From assembly GCA_964540515.1 (NCBI GenBank), contig CAZIMS010000011.1:1-64000 (forward strand): 64,000 nucleotides of DNA. Reading direction: 5' to 3'. Positions 1 through 8,835 of this stretch are shown piece by piece; positions within the stretch are counted from its first letter, which is position 1; each line of letters opens with the position of its first letter. The notes beneath the pieces are model-generated. The model saw only the letters and a list, made by a program, of their open reading frames with translations. It was not told the DNA's origin and ran no database searches. The DNA is from JAOAGA01 sp964540515 (lineage in GTDB: Bacteria; CALINM01). Made by a program: the position numbers and the translations under genes.

Positions 1-37
1 CCTTACCCTCTACCTCTATCGCATCTTCCTTAGCCAT
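1..37 (-). CDS. infA: Translation initiation factor IF-1, first 12 codons
   Basis: Read leftward from an ATG at 37, the twelve complete codons before the window edge give MAKEDAIEVEGK. This is the highly conserved amino terminus of bacterial IF-1, the small OB-fold protein that binds the ribosomal A site during initiation. A good ribosome binding site (GAGGAG) lies six or so bases upstream. Only the start is in the window, so the rest cannot be checked. The roughly 240 bases between this start and the next gene are A+T-rich and presumably hold its promoter, but I see no clear box. Confidence 0.88.
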   Translation of the reverse strand, partial: MAKEDAIEVEGK

Positions 38-280
38 CTATCTCCTCGTCTAGGGATTTTATAACAAGCAAAACCCCTACTAAAAAAATCAATACCTAAT
101 TCTAATTAGAAGCACCTCAACTACCAAAAATAAGCCCCTTATCCTATTAAATGAGCAAATGATAATTTTACAACAAAAAAATAATTATTTTCAACTACAA
201 ACTGACGGTAAAATAATTAGTAAGGATTTTTCAATGAAATATGATAATGATTTATTAAAAAGTATTTAACAAAAAATTGG

Positions 281-1999
281 TTATTTATCCTTTAAATATT
301 CTCCATAATATTTCTTTGCACAATCGGGACAAGTGCCATGACTAAGTAGAGCTGATGTATTTTCTGTAATATATTTCTCTAACTGATTCCAGTAACCCTG
401 GTCATCTCTAATTTTCTTGCAATACATACAAATGGGTATTATCCCTTCTAGAGTTTTTATGCGACTTTGGGCTTCCAGCAGTTGATGATTCTTTTCTATT
501 AATGCTTTTTCTGATCTCCTCCTACTTAATGTATACATAAAAAGGACTATAAAAAAGGCAATTGTCATTACAAGCAAGCCAACAAGAGCCTCTATTACTC
601 TTTTTCTTTCCTTTTCTTTTTCTTTTTGTGCAATTAGTTTATCTGTTATATCGAAAACTAATGAAAAAAGTAGGTTCTCCTTTCCCAAGTTTATAGGATA
701 TGAGTATACTTCTACATCTCTTATCTCTCCGTTAGCCAATCTATGTCTAAAATTAAAATAATTTTTTCTTAAGCTCTTTGCCCTTTCCATCTCTTGCTTT
801 ACTTTTTCTGCAGATAAAGTATTAATCTCTTGTATCTTTTTTCCTACAAGATTAGGATAACCATAAAAGCTAAAGGCTGTTAAATTTGCATCAAGTATAG
901 TCCCTGTTCTGGGGTCAATTATTAGCATTATAGTGCCATGGTTCATAAATAAATCGTAGCCAAAAAAGCTTTCGCTTACCTCCTTATCCCAAGCCTTTTT
1001 GAGATATTTATCTGTTTTATTTATTATTGTAGAGCCTTTAGGAAGTGCTATAAGAGGAATATCATGTCTTATTAAAGCATCTCCATTGAAGACAAACTTA
1101 TTAGGGCTTTCCATAAGTATAGGAATATCATTTGCTCTTTTACCTTTCAGTATTGATATAGCCATTTTAGCTGCTTCCTCACCTTGACTTGAGGCATAGG
1201 TAACTTTTCCTCCTACAACTCCTTCAATAACCATATGATCACTAACGGTAAAAATAAGAGCTTTTGTATTTTCAGATATCTTCTTCAAAACATCCTTATT
1301 TTGGTAAACCTTACCTGAGGGAGACCTTAAATAGGATAGATAAATTATTATATCATTGTCTGAGAACTCTTTGAGCCTGTCTGTGATCTCTTCTAACTCA
1401 ATATCAGTTAAATATTCTATTTTTATTTTGCCTTTTATATTTTTAACCTCTTTTTTAAACTCATTTAGATTGCTTATCTCTGCTAATCTTGTCCCCGAGA
1501 TAACCCCAAGCCTTTTAGCATTCTTTGAAAGTTTTAATGCAAGCTCCACAGTCTCCTTTATAGATTTCTTTTCATTTATACCTGTTATGTTTTTGTGGTC
1601 CTTTATCATTTCTGGATAAAAATTGTTAACACCACAAAAGACAATAGGTATATTGTTAAAAAGAACTTCTCTATTTTTTAATAAAAGATGTAAGGCGTTA
1701 TCATCGACTGAAATAATAACATCTATTTTTTTATCTTTATATTTATCTTTCAGAAAAGATACCAAAGTAGCTAAATATTCAGCAGACTCAGCCTTCCTAA
1801 TTAGGTCTAAATATTCAACATAAATCTCCAAATTTTTTTCATTTTTTAGGGTTTCAATAATAGCTTTATGAATGCCATCTGTCCATTCATAGCCGCTATG
1901 ATAGGAGTGCAAGACGAGTAAATTCTTTTTTTCTTCTGCTTGGAGGGGTGAAATAAATAATAATAATATAAAAAACAAAAAATTTTTTTTAAGAAACAT
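281..1999 (-). CDS. Substrate-binding/PAS sensory membrane protein with C-terminal Cys4 module
   Basis: The 572-residue protein starts with a signal peptide (1-21). A periplasmic domain follows (about 25-310) of the ABC_sub_bind type seen in sensors, with the typical opening LLVLHSYHSGYEWTDGI. A PAS domain (about 350-460) and one membrane segment (about 470-492) come next, then a short coiled stretch. The last 56 residues carry CMYCKKIRDDQGYW and SHGTCPDC, with cysteines at 524, 527, 557 and 560, a probable metal-binding module. There is no kinase or output domain, so it probably signals through a partner. No Shine-Dalgarno precedes the ATG; a TAATAT lies six bases upstream, so the mRNA may be leaderless. 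The ligand is unknown. Confidence 0.75.
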   Translation of the reverse strand: MFLKKNFLFFILLLFISPLQAEEKKNLLVLHSYHSGYEWTDGIHKAIIETLKNEKNLEIYVEYLDLIRKAESAEYLATLVSFLKDKYKDKKIDVIISVDDNALHLLLKNREVLFNNIPIVFCGVNNFYPEMIKDHKNITGINEKKSIKETVELALKLSKNAKRLGVISGTRLAEISNLNEFKKEVKNIKGKIKIEYLTDIELEEITDRLKEFSDNDIIIYLSYLRSPSGKVYQNKDVLKKISENTKALIFTVSDHMVIEGVVGGKVTYASSQGEEAAKMAISILKGKRANDIPILMESPNKFVFNGDALIRHDIPLIALPKGSTIINKTDKYLKKAWDKEVSESFFGYDLFMNHGTIMLIIDPRTGTILDANLTAFSFYGYPNLVGKKIQEINTLSAEKVKQEMERAKSLRKNYFNFRHRLANGEIRDVEVYSYPINLGKENLLFSLVFDITDKLIAQKEKEKERKRVIEALVGLLVMTIAFFIVLFMYTLSRRRSEKALIEKNHQLLEAQSRIKTLEGIIPICMYCKKIRDDQGYWNQLEKYITENTSALLSHGTCPDCAKKYYGEYLKDK

Positions 2000-2067
2000 T
2001 ATGTTATATTAAAACAGATTTTTGAAAAAATTACAATTTTTGTAGATTTTAAGTTTATTAAGGAATA

Positions 2068-2664
2068 TTATTTTACTTCCTCAAGTATAAACATAGCCTG
2101 TTCGGCCATAAGATTAGGTAAAAACCTAACTTTTCTATCGTTGGTAAAGCCAACAAAAGAAACAATTTTTATCCTTTCTCTTGCACAAAACTCTATAAAA
2201 TCCTTAATTGTAAAATAATGTAAATTGGGTGTCTCGTCCCATCTATAGGGTAAAGCCTTAGTCTGAGGAGTCTTTCCTAATAAGCCAATATAAAATCTCA
2301 CTGGATAATAGGCAAAATTTGGAAAGGAGACGATAACCTTTTTTCCTACTCTTAATGCCTCACCTATTACCTTTTTTGGTTTTTTTGTCTCCTGTAAGGT
2401 AAAATTAAGTATCACATAATCAAAAAAGTCATCAGGAAAATCTGGCAACCCCTCATCAATATCAAAATGTTCAACCGTAACGCCCTTCTTAACGCAGGCA
2501 TAGACCATTCCTTCATCATTTTCAATACCTACACCTTTAACCTTTTTTTGATCCATAAGAAGTCTTAAAAGCTCTCCGTTACCACAGCCTAAGTCAAGAA
2601 CCTTTGACTTCTCTTGTATTATGTCAAGGATTAGTTTATGATCAAAGCTAACTTCTTTTATCAT
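2068..2664 (-). CDS. metW: MetW-like methyltransferase-fold protein
   Basis: This 198-residue protein has the Rossmann SAM-binding motif VLDLGCGNGELLRLL near residues 22-36 and the MetW signatures further on (SFPNFAYYPVRF, LPYRWDETPNLHYFT). MetW is found next to MetX and is needed, directly or as an activator of MetX, for homoserine acylation in methionine synthesis. The start codon overlaps the metX stop (ATGA, 4 bases), which indicates translational coupling. Length is normal for the family. Assignment is firm; the biochemical role of MetW is less well established than that of MetX. Confidence 0.92.
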   Translation of the reverse strand: MIKEVSFDHKLILDIIQEKSKVLDLGCGNGELLRLLMDQKKVKGVGIENDEGMVYACVKKGVTVEHFDIDEGLPDFPDDFFDYVILNFTLQETKKPKKVIGEALRVGKKVIVSFPNFAYYPVRFYIGLLGKTPQTKALPYRWDETPNLHYFTIKDFIEFCARERIKIVSFVGFTNDRKVRFLPNLMAEQAMFILEEVK

Positions 2665-3824
2665 TTTTGCCTCTCGCTTTTTTCTTTCCAGGCATTATTT
2701 AAGAAGTCTCTTATCAAATTCTCTTGTTCCTCATTAGGGATAAGAAAGGCATCGTGTCCATAAGTTGATGATATCTCACAATAGGTGACATCAACCCAAG
2801 CATACTTAAGGACTTTAACAATCTCTTTAGATTGATATGGTGGATATAGCCAGTCGTGTGAGAAAGAAATTACAAGAAATTTCAAATCTCTACTATCATA
2901 AAACTTTATTAACTCTCTATTTTCTCCTAAATCAAAATAATCAATAGCCTTGGTAATATATAAATATGAGTTGGCATCGAACCTCTGAACGAAGGTTTCG
3001 CCTCTATATTTAAGATACTTTTCTACCTCAAACTCAGCTTCAAAGTCATAACCATACTTTTCACTCTTTTTTCTTTTTCTACCAAACTTCTCTTTCATAG
3101 ACTGATCACTCATATAGGTAATATGCCCAATCATTCTTGCTACAGCGAGCCCACTTGCTGGGAATGTTTTACCGTAATAATCACCACCCATCCATTCAGG
3201 ATCAGACATTATTGCTCTTCTACCGACCTCATTAAAGGCTATTTGTTGGGGAGTATGTCTTATTGTAGTGGCAATCGGAATGGCTGTATAGACCTTCTCG
3301 GGGTATGAATAGGTCCATTGCAAAACCTGCATCCCCCCCATAGAGCCACCTACAACACAAAAAATTCTGTCAATGCCCAGATAGTCAATGAGTTTTTTCT
3401 GAACATTAACCATATCCTTTATTGTTATTACTGGAAAGCTCATACCATAGGGCACGCCTGTCTCTGGATTTATAGAAGAAGGTCCTGTAGTACCCTTGCA
3501 TCCGCCAATGACATTTGAACAAATCACAAAATATTTATTTGTATCAAAGGCCCTGCCAGGACCGATCATAAAATCCCACCATCCGAGATTGCCATCTGCT
3601 TTTGAAATTCCAGCTACATGGGCATCTCCTGTAAGGGCGTGACAAATTAATATAGCATTATCTCTATTTTCATTAAGCTTACCATATGTTTCATAGGCAA
3701 CGGTAACTAAAGAAAGCTTTTCTCCGCTTTCTAAAATAAGCTCATCGAAAGTATAAAACTTGGTCTCTGTTATCCCAACAGGACTATCTTTTCCCTTAAC
3801 ACCTTCTATAAGTAACTGTTCCAT
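2661..3824 (-). CDS. metX: Homoserine O-acetyltransferase (or succinyltransferase) MetX
   Basis: The 387-residue alpha/beta hydrolase transfers an acyl group from acyl-CoA to L-homoserine, the first committed step to methionine. The nucleophile elbow is GGSMGG, the acid lies in SFSHDWLYPP and the histidine in YGHDAFL. The family motif NVIGGCKGTTGPSS is intact. Acetyl versus succinyl donor cannot be decided by eye. It is first in a two-gene operon with metW. No Shine-Dalgarno is visible; a TATAAA lies twelve bases before the ATG, so the transcript leader may be very short. I looked for a SAM riboswitch in the 132-base intergenic region and saw none. Confidence 0.95.
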   Translation of the reverse strand: MEQLLIEGVKGKDSPVGITETKFYTFDELILESGEKLSLVTVAYETYGKLNENRDNAILICHALTGDAHVAGISKADGNLGWWDFMIGPGRAFDTNKYFVICSNVIGGCKGTTGPSSINPETGVPYGMSFPVITIKDMVNVQKKLIDYLGIDRIFCVVGGSMGGMQVLQWTYSYPEKVYTAIPIATTIRHTPQQIAFNEVGRRAIMSDPEWMGGDYYGKTFPASGLAVARMIGHITYMSDQSMKEKFGRKRKKSEKYGYDFEAEFEVEKYLKYRGETFVQRFDANSYLYITKAIDYFDLGENRELIKFYDSRDLKFLVISFSHDWLYPPYQSKEIVKVLKYAWVDVTYCEISSTYGHDAFLIPNEEQENLIRDFLNNAWKEKSERQK

Positions 3825-3921
3825 AGAATTTAAAATTTTATACCTTTAAATAGTGAATTTCAAATAAATTATTATAAGTTATCCAAAGACTTAAAGGCCT
3901 ATAGTGTTTTTAATTAGTAAT

Positions 3922-3950
3922 TTGACAGACATATACATTGCTGTTAAAAT
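3922..3950 (+). promoter_or_regulatory. Strong sigma-70-type promoter of the LapA-like gene
   Basis: TTGACA at 3922-3927 is followed by a 17-base spacer and TAAAAT at 3945-3950. The expected start point, six or seven bases after the -10 box, falls on or next to the ATG at 3957. The mRNA is therefore probably leaderless, and there is no Shine-Dalgarno. Confidence 0.75.
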
Positions 3951-3956
3951 CAAAAT

Positions 3957-4205
3957 ATGAAGCTGATCATGTTAGTCATAATCTCTGTTTTTATTGTAAT
4001 CTTTGCTGTTCAAAACTCTGTGGTTGTTTCAGTTAATTTTTTTAATAAAAATTTTGAAGGCTCCCTCGCCCTTGTTATAATTCTCTGCTATCTCTTGGGT
4101 GTGATTAGTAGCTTCCTTTACCTGATACCATCTATTCTAAGAAAAAACATCACCATATCTCAGTTAAAAGAAAAGATGGATAGCGAAAAAAATAAGCTTC
4201 CTTGA
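3957..4205 (+). CDS. LapA-domain small inner-membrane protein
   Basis: This 82-residue protein has two membrane helices (about 2-22 and 38-60) and the LapA/DUF1049 pattern: AVQNS after helix one, then VSVNFF, then SLALVIILCYLLGVISS. A short basic and coiled tail follows. In enterobacteria LapA works with LapB in controlling lipopolysaccharide synthesis, but this family is widespread and function here is by analogy only; no lapB is in the window. It is a lone rightward gene between leftward neighbours, with its own strong promoter directly at the start codon. Confidence 0.8.
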   Translation: MKLIMLVIISVFIVIFAVQNSVVVSVNFFNKNFEGSLALVIILCYLLGVISSFLYLIPSILRKNITISQLKEKMDSEKNKLP

Positions 4206-4225
4206 TGTACCTATTAAAGAACTCT

Positions 4226-4849
4226 TTAGTAAGAATTAGTAAACTTTAACACAATATTCTCATAACAACTTGGACAAATTCCATGACTTAACAACACATC
4301 TTCCCTACCTCCAAGCCTATAGTAATCCTCTGGCGCTACCCAGCTAATGTTTTCAATACCATTTAGGTACCTCACAATTTTTATGCTCTTACAATAGCTA
4401 CATATATTTACAAGATTTTCACTCTCCTCAGATTTAACGCTCTGTTTTTTTAGAATGTTTATAGGTGGTCTCATGGTCTCTGATATTACAAGAGATTGAT
4501 ATAGTAAATATTTTATATAACCATCAACTTTTATAGGGGTTATAGACATTTTCATATCTCTTCTAAAATCGGGGGCATCGCATCTATAATGAAAATAAAT
4601 GCAACTCTTTAACCCACTAAAAAGGGTTTCGTTGATCTTTCTATAACTTTCTTTTGTTTCTTCACCCGATACAAAGTCATAAATCTTTTTTCCTATGACA
4701 TTCTGCCTATTAGTAAGCTCTTTAGTATCGTTTGAGTTAGCAAAATCATTCCAGTTTTTTTCGCCATAATCAACTAAATAACCATCTCTATCAACTAAAT
4801 AAGCTATGCCATAGAGGCTATCTAAAATATCTTTGTAGTTTAATAACAT
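4226..4849 (-). CDS. PAS protein with C-terminal Cys4 module
   Basis: The 207-residue soluble protein has a PAS-like sensory domain (about 5-130, beginning SLYGIAYLVDRDGYLVDYG). It ends in a cysteine module: CSYCK at 150-154 and SHGICPSC at 188-195. The same CxYCK...SHGxCPxC arrangement ends the protein at 281-1999. There is no enzymatic output domain. It lies 14 bases downstream of the hybrid kinase gene on the same strand and has a good ribosome binding site (AAAGGGG). It may be an accessory or output partner of that kinase. The bound metal or cofactor is not known. Confidence 0.7.
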   Translation of the reverse strand: MLLNYKDILDSLYGIAYLVDRDGYLVDYGEKNWNDFANSNDTKELTNRQNVIGKKIYDFVSGEETKESYRKINETLFSGLKSCIYFHYRCDAPDFRRDMKMSITPIKVDGYIKYLLYQSLVISETMRPPINILKKQSVKSEESENLVNICSYCKSIKIVRYLNGIENISWVAPEDYYRLGGREDVLLSHGICPSCYENIVLKFTNSY

Positions 4850-4863
4850 AAAACCCCTTTTAA

Positions 4864-7230
4864 TTATTTAAGTATTTCCTTTAACTTTTCTTCTAAAACA
4901 TTAGCAGTAAAGGGCTTGTAAAGAATTGATACATTACTAGACATAAAAAGACTTTTATCAACAACACAATCGGAGTACCCGGTGATTAAAAGACACTTTA
5001 CCGAAGGATTAATTTTGTATATCTCCTTAAACATATCAAGGCCTGATAACTCTGGCATCTTTATATCACTTATAATCAAAGGTATGTCTCTATTTTCATC
5101 AAATGTTTTTAATCCCTCCTTACCATTTTTCGCAATTAACACTAAAAAACCCCTCTCTTTGAGAATTTTACTAATAGCTTCTCTTATCATCTCATCATCT
5201 TCAACCAATAGAACCTTAAAATTTGTTCTATCTAATGTTTTACTATAAGAAATTTTTTCACTTTCAAGGTCCTCCTCTTTTAAAGCAGGTAAATAAATAC
5301 TAACAGCTGTTCCAACAGCTACCTGACTTGAGATAACTATCTCGCCTTTACTTTGTTTCACAATAGCATAAACTGTTGATAAACCTAATCCAGATCCACC
5401 TTTATCCTTTTTTGTGGTAAAGAAGGGATCAAAAACCCTACTTTTAATCTCTTCAGTCATACCTATACCTGTATCCTCAATAATCATAAGGACATAATCA
5501 CCTTTCTCTAAAGATAAATATCCATGATTGCCTTCATCATTTATATGTACATCCTTTGTTTTAATTGTGATGGTACCACCATTAGGCATCGCATCTTTTG
5601 CATTTACTAAAAGATTAATTAAAATCTGCTCAAACTGAGATGGGTCCATCTGTACTAAAAAATGAGATTTAAGGTCTATATGTATCTTTATATCTTCTCC
5701 TACAAGTTTTCCCATCACCTCTTTCATATTCTCGATGAAATCGTTTATATTAACTTTTTTTATCTCCTTTAGTTGAGGTCTGCTAAAGGCAAGTAGTTTT
5801 TTTACCATAGAGCTTGCTCTTTCTATAGAAGAAGATATTTTGTCAAGATTTTTTGCAACCTCTTCTTTGTCATCTATTTTTATTTTTGAAAGTTCTGTAA
5901 ATCCAAGGATAGCAGCAAGAGAATTATTAAAATCGTGAGCTATCCCTGCCGTTAATCTACCAATACTTTCCATCTTTTGCATCTGAAAAAACTGCCTTTC
6001 CATCTCCTTTATATAGGTCACATCTTGTATATAAGAGAGATATCTATCGCTCTTTTCACTATCTTCAACATAGGCAGAATTTACCTCCCATATTGAATGC
6101 TCGCCTTTTTTATTAACAACTGATATATCAGTAACATCAAAAGGCTTTTTATTTTGAAAAAGTCCATCATATTTCTTCTTTATTAGATCTTTTTGTTCTG
6201 ATTTGGAAAACTTACTATTAAAAAAGTCAAAGAGGTTCTCCCCTACATTTAAACCAAAATCTTCAGCCTTCCTATTATTGTATATTATCTCTCCTTTTTG
6301 ATTATGTAGTATTACAAGATTAGGAAAACTATTTAGAAGGCTCTTTAACTTCCTTTCTTCAGATATTGAGATCCTTAATTTTTCTTTGTTTCTTAAGTTT
6401 CTATAAACAAGAAAGATGATGCATATCAAAAGAAGGAAAGCAACTGTTATACCTACTGCTATCTTAATTAAATTAGGAAAGTCTGGAATATAAGGATTTG
6501 CATCTTTTAATCTTGTTATATATCCCTCTTTTTTTAACTCTATAATAGTGCTATTGAATTTCTTTAGAAGATCTTCTCTGTGCTTACTTATTGGAAAGGC
6601 AATTTTATCTCTCGAAAGATAAATTGGAATATCTAAAATGTTTTTTGGTATAAAAATCTTACCTCTAAATTTTTTAAACATCAACCAGTTAGTATTTATA
6701 AAATCATTTATCGCAACATCAACTTTTTTATTAACAAGTGCCTCTATAGAATCTTCTGTGGTCTCGAAGGGTATTACCTCACAGTTATTATATTTTTGTG
6801 AAATTTTTTTAGCTAAAATCTCTCCAGTAGCCCCTTTCTTAACGCCTATTTTTTTGTTTGTAAAATCTTTTGTAAATTCATCATCTTTGTTACCTATAAA
6901 CACTAAAAGAGTCTCTAAATAATCTTCTGAAAAATTTACTATCTTCTTTCTTTCCTTAGTTGCATAGATAGCACCAATTGCTATATCTGCCTCATTATTA
7001 GATAATTTTGCTATGATCTCATGAAATGGAACTACCTCAATTGAATAAGTAAGGTTCAACCTTTCGCAGATCTTGTTAAGTAGATCTACATCAAATCCTG
7101 TTAATCTTCCATTCTCATCATAATAAACAAAAGGTTCGTATAGGGATGTGACAACTCTTATGGGCTTCTCTGCAAAAGAAAGCCCATAGAAACTAAAAAA
7201 GATAGCCACAGCTATTATGATATTTTTCAT
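4864..7230 (-). CDS. Hybrid histidine kinase with periplasmic amino-acid-binding-type sensor domain
   Basis: The 788-residue protein has a signal sequence, then an SBP_bac_3 periplasmic domain (about 20-250, with EPFVYYDENGRLTGFDVDL). A membrane helix (about 255-277) and a PAS domain (about 295-410) follow. The HisKA phosphoacceptor helix contains GIAHDFNN. The HATPase domain carries DTGIGMTEE and GGSGLGLSTVYAIVKQ, and a C-terminal receiver carries aspartate in IISDIKMPELSG and lysine in LYKPFT. It should sense a small molecule outside the inner membrane and phosphorylate its own receiver. No separate output regulator is adjacent; the Cys4 PAS gene follows it. No Shine-Dalgarno is visible before the ATG. 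Confidence 0.92.
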   Translation of the reverse strand: MKNIIIAVAIFFSFYGLSFAEKPIRVVTSLYEPFVYYDENGRLTGFDVDLLNKICERLNLTYSIEVVPFHEIIAKLSNNEADIAIGAIYATKERKKIVNFSEDYLETLLVFIGNKDDEFTKDFTNKKIGVKKGATGEILAKKISQKYNNCEVIPFETTEDSIEALVNKKVDVAINDFINTNWLMFKKFRGKIFIPKNILDIPIYLSRDKIAFPISKHREDLLKKFNSTIIELKKEGYITRLKDANPYIPDFPNLIKIAVGITVAFLLLICIIFLVYRNLRNKEKLRISISEERKLKSLLNSFPNLVILHNQKGEIIYNNRKAEDFGLNVGENLFDFFNSKFSKSEQKDLIKKKYDGLFQNKKPFDVTDISVVNKKGEHSIWEVNSAYVEDSEKSDRYLSYIQDVTYIKEMERQFFQMQKMESIGRLTAGIAHDFNNSLAAILGFTELSKIKIDDKEEVAKNLDKISSSIERASSMVKKLLAFSRPQLKEIKKVNINDFIENMKEVMGKLVGEDIKIHIDLKSHFLVQMDPSQFEQILINLLVNAKDAMPNGGTITIKTKDVHINDEGNHGYLSLEKGDYVLMIIEDTGIGMTEEIKSRVFDPFFTTKKDKGGSGLGLSTVYAIVKQSKGEIVISSQVAVGTAVSIYLPALKEEDLESEKISYSKTLDRTNFKVLLVEDDEMIREAISKILKERGFLVLIAKNGKEGLKTFDENRDIPLIISDIKMPELSGLDMFKEIYKINPSVKCLLITGYSDCVVDKSLFMSSNVSILYKPFTANVLEEKLKEILK

Positions 7231-7236
7231 ATTAAA

Positions 7237-7264
7237 ATATTAACAAATTTAATTTTTTTTACAA
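7237..7264 (-). promoter_or_regulatory. Promoter abutting the hybrid kinase start codon
   Basis: On the minus strand TTGTAA (7264-7259) is followed by 16 bases and TAATAT (7242-7237). Six bases later comes the ATG at 7230. The predicted start point falls at the start codon, matching the lack of a ribosome binding site. Confidence 0.45.
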
Positions 7265-7314
7265 ATAATGCTCTCTGTAACCAGTTGGTCTTTAGAATTT
7301 CAAAGTTAAAGTTA

Positions 7315-7446
7315 TTACGAATATTTTTTAAAGGGGGCTTTTTGGATTTTTATCTCCTCAGGTGCTAAAAGGGGAGCCTTTCTCCCACAAGATATGATTG
7401 TTATGAAGACTATAAGTGAAAGAAATAGAATTAGTTTTTTACCCAA
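7315..7446 (-). CDS. LptM-like small lipoprotein
   Basis: Immediately at the argH stop there is a 43-codon frame with a TTG start. It encodes a basic amino end (MGKKL), a hydrophobic stretch, the lipobox IISC at residues 17-20 and then GRKAPLLAPEE. The CGxKxPL pattern right after the lipid cysteine is the signature of LptM/YifL-type lipoproteins. In E. coli, LptM promotes oxidative maturation of LptD. The TTG (7446-7444) overlaps the argH stop, and GGGAAG lies about six bases upstream. A stop codon a few codons upstream in the same frame rules out a much longer protein. Function by analogy; existence is well supported. Confidence 0.8.
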   Translation of the reverse strand: MGKKLILFLSLIVFITIISCGRKAPLLAPEEIKIQKAPFKKYS

Positions 7447-8812
7447 CTTTTTCTTCCCAAAATTTAATCATTTCCTTGACTTGATTTATTCCAGTGGCAC
7501 CAGGAATATCTCTTTTATTAATTGCCGTTTTTATATCAACTACCTCTAAGACATCTTTACTAAAGAGCTTTGAAAATTTCAAAAACTCTTCCAACTTTAG
7601 ATCTTTTAGTTCTTTGTTATTCTCATCACAGTAGGCGACTATCTTTCCAGCAATCTCATGGGCATCTCTAAAGGGTAGACCCTTTTTTGCTAAATAATCT
7701 GCTATTTCTGTTGCAAGAATAAAACCTTTGCCAGCCTCTTGGTTTAATCTCTCTTTATTGAAAATAATTTTTGAGACAAGTGGTGCCAGGACTTTTAGGC
7801 TACTTTCCAGGGTATCAAGGGCATCAAAAATCTGTTCCTTGTCTTCCTGCATATCTCTATTATAGCTAAGGGGTAATCCCTTCATCATAGTCAACAAAGA
7901 TATTAAACTTCCGTAGACCCTTCCTGTTTTTCCCCTAATTATCTCAAGAACATCAGGGTTTTTCTTCTGTGGCATTATAGAGCTGCCTGTACAAAAGCCA
8001 TCAGGTAAGTTTACATATCTAAACTCGGTAGTATTCCAAATAATCATATCCTCTGCAAAACGAGATAAATGCATCATTAATATTGCTAAAACACCGACAA
8101 ACTCTATAGCAAAATCTCTATCAGATACTGCATCTATACTATTTCTAGTTATCTCAGAAAACCCCAACTCCTTTGCAACAAAAGCTCTATCAAGTGGATA
8201 AGTAGTGCCTGCTAATGCAGAGGAGCCAAGAGGCATCCTATCAATCCTTTTATAACAATCAATAATTCTTTCCTTATCTCTTTCAAGCATCTCTATGTAT
8301 GCCAGAAAATAATGGGATAACAAGACTGGTTGAGCCCGCTGTAAATGAGTGTAAGCTGGAGCGACCTGTTCTAAATATTCCTTTGCTTTTTTAAGAAAAG
8401 CCCTTTGCAGTTCTTCTATCTGAATGTAGAGAGACTGAGATTTCTTTTTTAAATATATCCTTAAGTCTAAAGCCACCTGATCGTTTCTGCTTCTTCCTGT
8501 ATGAAGTTTACCTGCTATATCACCAATCTTTTCCCTTAACCTACTTTCTATAGCCATATGGATATCTTCATACTCTCTCTTGAAGACAAAACCTTTAGAT
8601 TCTATCTCCCTTTTTATCTCTTCAAGTCCTTTAATTATCTTCTTTGCCTCTTCCTTGGATATAATTTTTTGTTTAGCCAACATCTTACAATGGGCGATAC
8701 TACCTTCAATATCTTCCTTATATAGTCTACTGTCAAAAGAGATAGACTCGGTAAAGTCCTCCACTATTTTCTCCGTATCCTCTTTAAATCTACCGCCCCA
8801 TAACTTTTTCAT
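7439..8812 (-). CDS. argH: Argininosuccinate lyase
   Basis: The 457-residue enzyme cleaves argininosuccinate to arginine and fumarate, the last step of arginine synthesis. It carries the superfamily signature GSSIMPQKKNPD, the early motif MKKLWGGRF, HTGRSRNDQ and AYTHLQRAQP, all as in active enzymes. Length is normal. It is the last enzyme gene of the leftward argBDFGH operon, 23 bases after argG, and its stop overlaps the start of a small lipoprotein gene. Confidence 0.97.
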   Translation of the reverse strand: MKKLWGGRFKEDTEKIVEDFTESISFDSRLYKEDIEGSIAHCKMLAKQKIISKEEAKKIIKGLEEIKREIESKGFVFKREYEDIHMAIESRLREKIGDIAGKLHTGRSRNDQVALDLRIYLKKKSQSLYIQIEELQRAFLKKAKEYLEQVAPAYTHLQRAQPVLLSHYFLAYIEMLERDKERIIDCYKRIDRMPLGSSALAGTTYPLDRAFVAKELGFSEITRNSIDAVSDRDFAIEFVGVLAILMMHLSRFAEDMIIWNTTEFRYVNLPDGFCTGSSIMPQKKNPDVLEIIRGKTGRVYGSLISLLTMMKGLPLSYNRDMQEDKEQIFDALDTLESSLKVLAPLVSKIIFNKERLNQEAGKGFILATEIADYLAKKGLPFRDAHEIAGKIVAYCDENNKELKDLKLEEFLKFSKLFSKDVLEVVDIKTAINKRDIPGATGINQVKEMIKFWEEKVG

Positions 8813-8835
8813 ATTAACCTCTTTGGAAAATTAAG

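Noticed and set aside
3825..3956. SAM riboswitch before metX
   Set aside because: The 132-base gap lacks the paired stems and conserved core of the known SAM classes, and a -10-like box lies only twelve bases before the start.
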